12,089 nt of DNA. It comes from Flavobacterium sp. GTDB lineage: Bacteria; Bacteroidota; Bacteroidia; Flavobacteriales; Flavobacteriaceae. The stretch is taken from contig JAHEBK010000018.1 of the NCBI GenBank assembly GCA_024642295.1, forward strand, positions 1 to 12,089, given 5' to 3'. The notes beneath the pieces were generated by a model, which saw only the letters and a list, made by a program, of their open reading frames with translations, was not told the DNA's origin and made no database searches. Positions 8,498 through 12,089 of this stretch are shown here, piece after piece. The position numbers and the translations under genes are program-made. Each line of letters begins with the position of its first letter. The first letter of the stretch is position 1.

Positions 8498-8571
8498 CTT
8501 TTCTTAACCTTAATTTTCATTTTGAAAGAATGCAATTTAGTTAATTTGCTGAAAATCAAATTTAGATTACA

Positions 8572-9396
8572 TTGAAAAAAAGAAAGGTAGAATTAGTTGT
8601 GATTTCAGACACACATCTTGGAACCTATGGAAGTCACGCCAAAGAACTATTTAAATACTTATCCTCAATAAAACCAGATACTTTAGTCTTAAATGGAGAC
8701 ATTATTGATATTTGGCAATTTAGAAAATCCTATTTCCCAAAATCACATTTAAAAGTCCTTCAAAAAATTATTAGTCTTGCTTCTAAAGGAACCAAAGTCT
8801 ATTATATTACTGGGAATCACGATGAAATGCTTCGTAAATTTAGTGATCTTAATATGGGGAATTTTGCACTGGTTGATAAACTTGTTTTAGAATTGGATAA
8901 CAAAAAAGCTTGGATTTTTCATGGCGATGTTTTTGATGCTTCCGTAAATCATGCCAAATGGATTGCAAAATTAGGCGGTTTAGGATATGATTACTTAATC
9001 TTATTGAATCGTTTTGCTAATTGGTGTCTTAGTAAAATAGGCAAAGAGCCTTATTCTTTTTCTAAAAAAATAAAAGCAAGTGTTAAAAAGGCGGTTAAAC
9101 ATATTTCAGACTTTGAAGTAACAGCAGCCGAACTTGCTATTGAAAACAAATACGATTATGTTATTTGTGGACATATCCACGAACCTAAAATGGTTAATAA
9201 AATCACCAAAAACGGTAGTACCCTATATTTAAACTCTGGAGATTGGGTAGAAAATTTGACAGCATTAGAATACAATAAGAAAAAATGGAAATTAAAACGC
9301 TATCAAGAAGAATATTATACAAAGTTTGATGATGAAGGAAAAAATGAAGAAGTATTAAATCACAAATTGATTGCTTCTATTCTTTTTTCAAAATAA
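8572..9396 (+). CDS. LpxH-like UDP-2,3-diacylglucosamine diphosphatase (calcineurin-like metallophosphoesterase)
   Basis: A 274-residue binuclear metallophosphoesterase. The metal-site motifs appear in order: ISDTHLG (Asp13, His15), NGDIID (Asp43), GNHDE (Asn82, His83), FHGD (His117) and CGHIHEP (His201, His203). The spacing closely follows E. coli LpxH (240 aa), which hydrolyses UDP-2,3-diacylglucosamine to lipid X in lipid A synthesis at the inner face of the inner membrane. That role is likely but not proven, since related phosphoesterases share these motifs. The start is TTG at 8572: the in-frame codon at 8563-8565 is TAG and there is no upstream ATG. The protein then opens with a run of basic residues before the first strand. 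It is divergent from aroC. A 20-bp palindrome follows the stop. Confidence 0.85.
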   Translation: MKKRKVELVVISDTHLGTYGSHAKELFKYLSSIKPDTLVLNGDIIDIWQFRKSYFPKSHLKVLQKIISLASKGTKVYYITGNHDEMLRKFSDLNMGNFALVDKLVLELDNKKAWIFHGDVFDASVNHAKWIAKLGGLGYDYLILLNRFANWCLSKIGKEPYSFSKKIKASVKKAVKHISDFEVTAAELAIENKYDYVICGHIHEPKMVNKITKNGSTLYLNSGDWVENLTALEYNKKKWKLKRYQEEYYTKFDDEGKNEEVLNHKLIASILFSK

Positions 9397-9406
9397 TTAT
9401 TTAACA

Positions 9407-9426
9407 TAATATTTTATAAAATATTA
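9407..9426. repeat. Perfect 20-bp AT palindrome after the lpxH-like gene
   Basis: TAATATTTTATAAAATATTA (9407-9426) is an exact palindrome 10 nt past the stop codon at 9396. With no spacer and no G or C it would make a poor RNA hairpin, so it is more likely a protein-binding site, a DNA-flexible element or a chance product of an AT-rich gap than a terminator. Confidence 0.5.
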
Positions 9427-9482
9427 ATTACTATGCACTTATAATAAACAACAGAGAAATTATATAAGTTATTGCAATTATT

Positions 9483-9502
9483 ATATAACATTATTGTTAT
9501 AT
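9483..9502. promoter_or_regulatory. Operator-like dyad just upstream of the outer membrane protein promoter
   Basis: ATATAACA (9483-9490) and TGTTATAT (9495-9502) are exact inverted repeats with a 4-nt spacer. The dyad is centred about 18 bp upstream of the -7 box at 9510, covering the -33 region. This is the position of a classic repressor or activator site. The binding protein is unknown. Confidence 0.4.
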
Positions 9503-9509
9503 TTACCTG

Positions 9510-9517
9510 TAACTTTG
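9510..9517 (+). promoter_or_regulatory. Predicted -7 box for the outer membrane protein gene
   Basis: TAACTTTG is an exact TAnnTTTG match, 22 nt before the ATG at 9540. The nearest upstream TTG (9494-9496) is only 13 nt away, closer than the usual 17-23, so the -33 element is uncertain. The predicted leader is about 16 nt and A-rich, without a Shine-Dalgarno sequence. Confidence 0.55.
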
Positions 9518-9539
9518 CTTAAACAAAATTTAAAAATTT

Positions 9540-10022
9540 ATGAAAAAACTTATTTTATCAGCTTTTATGCTAATGGGTTTAGCATTTAGCTCACAAGCAC
9601 AAGAAATTTCTAAAAATGCTTTGGGACTACGTTTTGGAGACAACGATGGTTTTGGTGGAGAAATTTCATATCAAAGAGCATTATCTAGTAATAACAGATT
9701 AGAAGCAGATTTGGGATGGAGAAATAGTAATAATGTCGATGCCTTTAAATTAACTGGACTTTATCAATGGGTATGGAACATCGATGGAGGATTTAATTGG
9801 TATGCTGGTGTTGGAGCTGGTGTAGGAAGTTGGAAAATTGACAATAAAAATGTTAACGATAGTGGTTCATTTGTATTTGCTGCAGGTGATATCGGTATTG
9901 AATACAATTTTGATATTCCATTGTTGATTTCGTTAGATTTCCGTCCTGAATTTGGTGGCAGCGGATATTTCAAAAACAATTATGGTTCAGATATTGCGTT
10001 AGCATTGAGATACCAATTCTAA
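9540..10022 (+). CDS. Small outer membrane beta-barrel protein
   Basis: A 160-residue exported protein with a Sec signal peptide (1-20) and probable cleavage after SQA, before Gln21. The mature part shows about eight amphipathic strands: 27-33, 39-47, 52-61, 67-80, 85-98, 110-123, 128-139 and 150-160. Turns are rich in Gly, Asn and Asp, and the protein ends in RYQF. The C-terminal Phe is the usual outer-membrane assembly signal. This pattern suits an eight-stranded OmpX/OmpA-type barrel in the outer membrane. I do not recognise a named family or substrate; structural or adhesive roles are possible. It stands alone, with its own promoter and operator-like dyad upstream and a strong hairpin downstream, so it is likely a single-gene, possibly highly expressed, unit. 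Confidence 0.85.
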   Translation: MKKLILSAFMLMGLAFSSQAQEISKNALGLRFGDNDGFGGEISYQRALSSNNRLEADLGWRNSNNVDAFKLTGLYQWVWNIDGGFNWYAGVGAGVGSWKIDNKNVNDSGSFVFAAGDIGIEYNFDIPLLISLDFRPEFGGSGYFKNNYGSDIALALRYQF

Positions 10023-10039
10023 TTGAAAATACATATTAC

Positions 10040-10069
10040 AACAAATGCCGCTAAATAGCGGCATTTGTT
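10040..10069. terminator. Bidirectional hairpin between convergent genes
   Basis: Arms 10040-10053 and 10056-10069 (AACAAATGCCGCTA and its reverse complement) match over 14 bp. The CCGCTA/TAGCGG core is much richer in G and C than its surroundings. It lies 18 nt after the outer membrane protein stop codon and overlaps the last bases of the stop codon of the converging lipoprotein gene. No perfect U-tract follows on either strand, but placement at the end of two convergent genes supports a shared terminator. Confidence 0.8.
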
Positions 10070-10496
10070 ATTTAATACGAATTCCTTTTTTGGAATTTAT
10101 TTTGACTATACAATATGGAAATGTAATTGCTTGTGTGACCATTGCGCCTTCTTCTGGACTCTCTTCTTTTACTTTAACCGCAATAGAATCACCAACTTGC
10201 TCTACACTTTCTATTCCTATAGTATAACCTCCTGTTGGCTTTTCACCCATGTTCAAAATAAGAAAATTTGATTTTTGTACATCGGCTGCACTAATTTTAT
10301 TTTTCAAGTATACATCATTTTGCAACATTCTAATCTCATTAGGTTCTGTGAGTATTTCAAAGAAATGAATGTTTGCACCACCATCCGATTGTTGAGTTAA
10401 AACTTCAAACAAAGGTGGAATTGCACTAGTCTTAGTTGATTTAACTCCACAAGAAGTCATAAGAATTGAGAGAATTAAATACTTTATTTTTTTCAA
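10068..10496 (-). CDS. Lipoprotein with PrcB C-terminal-like domain
   Basis: A 142-residue probable lipoprotein. The N-terminus has basic residues, a hydrophobic core and a lipobox-like ILMTSC with lipidated Cys16; Met at -3 is slightly atypical. The residues after Cys (GVKSTKTS) lack the acidic run known as the Bacteroidetes surface-export signal, so it may stay facing the periplasm. Residues about 75-135 carry the pattern of the PrcB_C domain: strand LILNMG, turn PTGGY (87-91), IGIESVEQV, then VTQAITFPYCIVKI (120-133). PrcB is a lipoprotein of the Treponema dentilisin protease complex; the domain's biochemical role is unclear. The start is TTG at 10496. The first internal ATG (Met13) would destroy the signal peptide. 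It lies 18 bp after bshA on the same strand, so co-transcription is likely. Confidence 0.8.
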   Translation of the reverse strand: MKKIKYLILSILMTSCGVKSTKTSAIPPLFEVLTQQSDGGANIHFFEILTEPNEIRMLQNDVYLKNKISAADVQKSNFLILNMGEKPTGGYTIGIESVEQVGDSIAVKVKEESPEEGAMVTQAITFPYCIVKINSKKGIRIK

Positions 10497-10514
10497 CTTA
10501 AAGAAAATTTATTA

Positions 10515-11678
10515 TTAATCAATATTTGAAGATGATTTACTTTTTTTAGCATATTTCTCTAATGCCTTCTCGTAAATACCAACATAGAGCGGTAAAATAT
10601 TTTTTATATCAAATTTTTTAGCTACTTCAAGTGCATTTTTTTTGAATTCACAAAGAACCAATTCGTCCGATAGAATTTTTAAAGCATTTTCAGCCATTTC
10701 ATCTACATTACCAACATCACTCAAATAACCAGAAACCCCATCAAAATTCACCTCAGGCAATCCTCCTGAATTACTAGAAATCACAGGAACACCCCAAGCC
10801 ATTGCTTCCAAAGCCGCTAACCCAAAACTCTCAGTTTCAGAAGGCAACAAGAACAAATCGGAATAACTTAAAATTTTATCTATTTCATTACTATTCCCAA
10901 AAAAGATTACTTTTTCTAAAATGCCCAATTCTTGACATAAAATTTCAGCCTTTTCCTTCTCGGGTCCATCCCCTACCATCATCAACTTAGCAGGAATTTT
11001 TTGTTGGATTTTATAAAATATTTTAATGATATCCGGAATACGTTTTACCTTTCTGAAATTACTAATATGTGTAATGATTTTTTCATTTCCATTTGCCATT
11101 ACTGAACGACGACAAGGAATATGTGGATCTTTAATATTTTTATCTAGTTCGATAAAATTAGGAATAACTTGAATATCTTTTTTGATATTTAATAATCGAT
11201 AAGTGTCTTCTTTTAGACTTTCAGAAACAGAAGTCACAACATCCGATTTATTGATACTAAAACTAACTGCGGGTTTATAAAAAGGGTGATTCCCAACCAA
11301 AGTAATATCAGTTCCATGTAAAGTTGTTACCATCGGAATATGAATTCCCTCACCTTTAAGCATTTGTCTAGCCATATAACCTGCATAAGCATGTGGAATT
11401 GCATAATGCACATGCAATATCTCAATTTTATAGAGTTTAACCATGTCAACCAACTTACTTGACAAAGCCAACTCATAGGGTTGGTAATGAAATAATGGAT
11501 ATTCTGGCACATTTACTTCATGATAATGCACATTGGGATTTAATAGTGCTAAACGTACTGGTTGACTATAAGTAATAAAATGGATTTCGTGCCCCATTCT
11601 CGCTAATTCTAATCCTAATTCTGTAGCGACAACTCCACTCCCTCCAAATGTAGGGTAACAAACAATTGCAATTTTCAT
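10515..11678 (-). CDS. bshA: N-acetyl-alpha-D-glucosaminyl L-malate synthase (bacillithiol pathway)
   Basis: A GT-B, GT4-family retaining glycosyltransferase that joins UDP-GlcNAc and L-malate in the first step of bacillithiol synthesis. The 387-residue length is typical. The N-terminus MKIAIVCYPTFGGSGVVATELG (1-22) is characteristic of BshA. The N-domain continues with FITYSQP (34-40), VPEYPLFHYQPYELALSSK (57-75), HVHYAIPHA (89-97) and TTLHGTDITLVG (118-129). The C-domain has VIPNFI (171-176), ISNFRKVKR (205-213), VGDGPE (235-240) and the EX7E motif with Glu283 and Glu291. Three in-frame stop codons in a row (TAATAATAA) end the gene. It is followed at 18 bp by the PrcB-like lipoprotein gene. 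No bshB or bshC is in the window. The frame is complete and the identification is strong. Confidence 0.94.
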   Translation of the reverse strand: MKIAIVCYPTFGGSGVVATELGLELARMGHEIHFITYSQPVRLALLNPNVHYHEVNVPEYPLFHYQPYELALSSKLVDMVKLYKIEILHVHYAIPHAYAGYMARQMLKGEGIHIPMVTTLHGTDITLVGNHPFYKPAVSFSINKSDVVTSVSESLKEDTYRLLNIKKDIQVIPNFIELDKNIKDPHIPCRRSVMANGNEKIITHISNFRKVKRIPDIIKIFYKIQQKIPAKLMMVGDGPEKEKAEILCQELGILEKVIFFGNSNEIDKILSYSDLFLLPSETESFGLAALEAMAWGVPVISSNSGGLPEVNFDGVSGYLSDVGNVDEMAENALKILSDELVLCEFKKNALEVAKKFDIKNILPLYVGIYEKALEKYAKKSKSSSNID

Positions 11679-11697
11679 CTATGTATTTTATAAAAAG

Positions 11698-11725
11698 CGA
11701 AATTACTTAAAATAGCCCTAACAAA
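11698..11725 (-). promoter_or_regulatory. Weak candidate promoter for bshA
   Basis: On the minus strand TAATTTCG (11705-11698) differs from TAnnTTTG at one base. TTTG at 11725-11722 lies 16 nt upstream, slightly shorter than usual spacing. It sits about 20 nt before the bshA ATG and downstream of a strong terminator, so bshA needs a promoter in this gap. This is the best candidate I see, but weak. Confidence 0.3.
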
Positions 11726-11771
11726 GAGTTAAATTAAGTTAAAACTAAGTCATTCCTAATATGAAGACACA

Positions 11772-11799
11772 AAAAAAGGAGATAAAAATCTCCTTTTTT
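11772..11799 (-). terminator. Intrinsic terminator of the right-edge gene
   Basis: Arms 11772-11783 and 11788-11799 pair perfectly over 12 bp around an AAAA loop (plus-strand sense), with a GGAGAT/ATCTCC core flanked by A and T runs. Read on the minus strand, the stem closes with CTCC followed by seven T residues, 6 nt after the stop codon at 11806. This is the clearest Rho-independent terminator in the window. The A-tract on the other side would allow plus-strand function too. Confidence 0.85.
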
Positions 11800-11805
11800 G
11801 TTATA

Positions 11806-12089
11806 TTAAAAAAATCGGCTGTGCCAACTGTCTATCGCTTCAACTTCCCAAGATTCATTGAACTCTTGTACATTATTGATAAGGTTGTTAAAAACAATGG
11901 TATTTTCAGTCACTGATTTATCTTTTACCATTTTTTTGAAATCTAGCAACGGTTTATGAGCAATATGTTCTCCTTGCTTGAAAGTTACATTCATTTTGTC
12001 TAACAAATCTACATTGTATTTTTTCTCCAAATCTTGAATAAATACTACCGAAGAATCAATGGAGCAACCTGTTGCTGCTTGTACTTCTT
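11806..12089 (-). CDS. Conserved flavobacterial protein of unknown function, C-terminal part
   Basis: The frame is open from the right edge to TAA at 11808-11806, giving 94 residues of a protein whose start lies outside. No internal ATG gives a sensible start, and the frame continues upstream of the TTG at 12030. Visible sequence includes EVQAATGCSIDSSVVFIQDL, then KKYNVDLLDKMNVTF, and it ends WEVEAIDSWHSRFF. From memory this matches a short conserved Flavobacteriia protein (about 160 aa) often named 'ABC transporter ATPase' in databases. Nothing visible here supports that name: there is no Walker B, signature or switch motif. It has no signal peptide or membrane segment in the visible part and looks like a soluble cytoplasmic protein. 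An intrinsic terminator follows directly. Confidence 0.85.
   Translation of the reverse strand, partial: EVQAATGCSIDSSVVFIQDLEKKYNVDLLDKMNVTFKQGEHIAHKPLLDFKKMVKDKSVTENTIVFNNLINNVQEFNESWEVEAIDSWHSRFF

Noticed and set aside
8517..8548. TCATTTTG (8517-8524) and TTAATTTG (8541-8548) as -7 boxes for the LpxH-like gene.
   Set aside because: Each misses the conserved A and lacks a TTG at proper spacing.

Overview
The window looks like chromosomal DNA of a Flavobacteriaceae bacterium, probably Flavobacterium or a close relative. It is AT-rich. Several genes are preceded by the Bacteroidetes-type -7 motif TAnnTTTG rather than an E. coli -10 box, and starts lack clear Shine-Dalgarno sequences. The protein set (three-domain Pta, BshA of bacillithiol synthesis, a TPR-sensor hybrid kinase, a PrcB-like lipoprotein) also fits. 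Two genes appear to start at TTG. I saw no insertion sequence, CRISPR array, tRNA, rRNA or phage gene, and no gene-free stretch longer than 300 bases.

Layout. Positions 1-8395 hold a run of minus-strand genes. Read in the direction of transcription they are aroC (chorismate synthase), a Na+/dicarboxylate or acidic amino acid symporter, a TPR hybrid sensor kinase, corA (Mg2+ channel), pta (phosphate acetyltransferase) and ackA (acetate kinase, cut by the left edge). pta and ackA form the acetyl-CoA/acetyl-phosphate/acetate pathway. A perfect 19-bp inverted repeat lies between them.

From 8396 to 8571 is a divergent promoter region. To its right, on the plus strand, lie an LpxH-like metallophosphoesterase (8572-9396, TTG start) and a small outer membrane beta-barrel protein (9540-10022) with its own promoter. 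A GC-rich hairpin at 10040-10069 separates this from the converging minus-strand pair bshA (10515-11678) and a PrcB-domain lipoprotein gene (10068-10496, TTG start). At the right edge is the 3' part of a conserved flavobacterial protein of unknown function (11806-12089), followed by a textbook intrinsic terminator (11772-11799).

Most of the window is housekeeping: acetate overflow, Mg2+ uptake, aromatic amino acid precursors, lipid A and thiol synthesis. I do not see a clearly new multi-gene system. The items most worth a second look are non-coding: the 19-bp repeat between pta and ackA, and a hairpin whose 5' arm overlaps the predicted transcription start of the symporter gene. Also of interest are the orphan hybrid kinase beside that symporter, and the PrcB-like lipoprotein in the bshA transcription unit.
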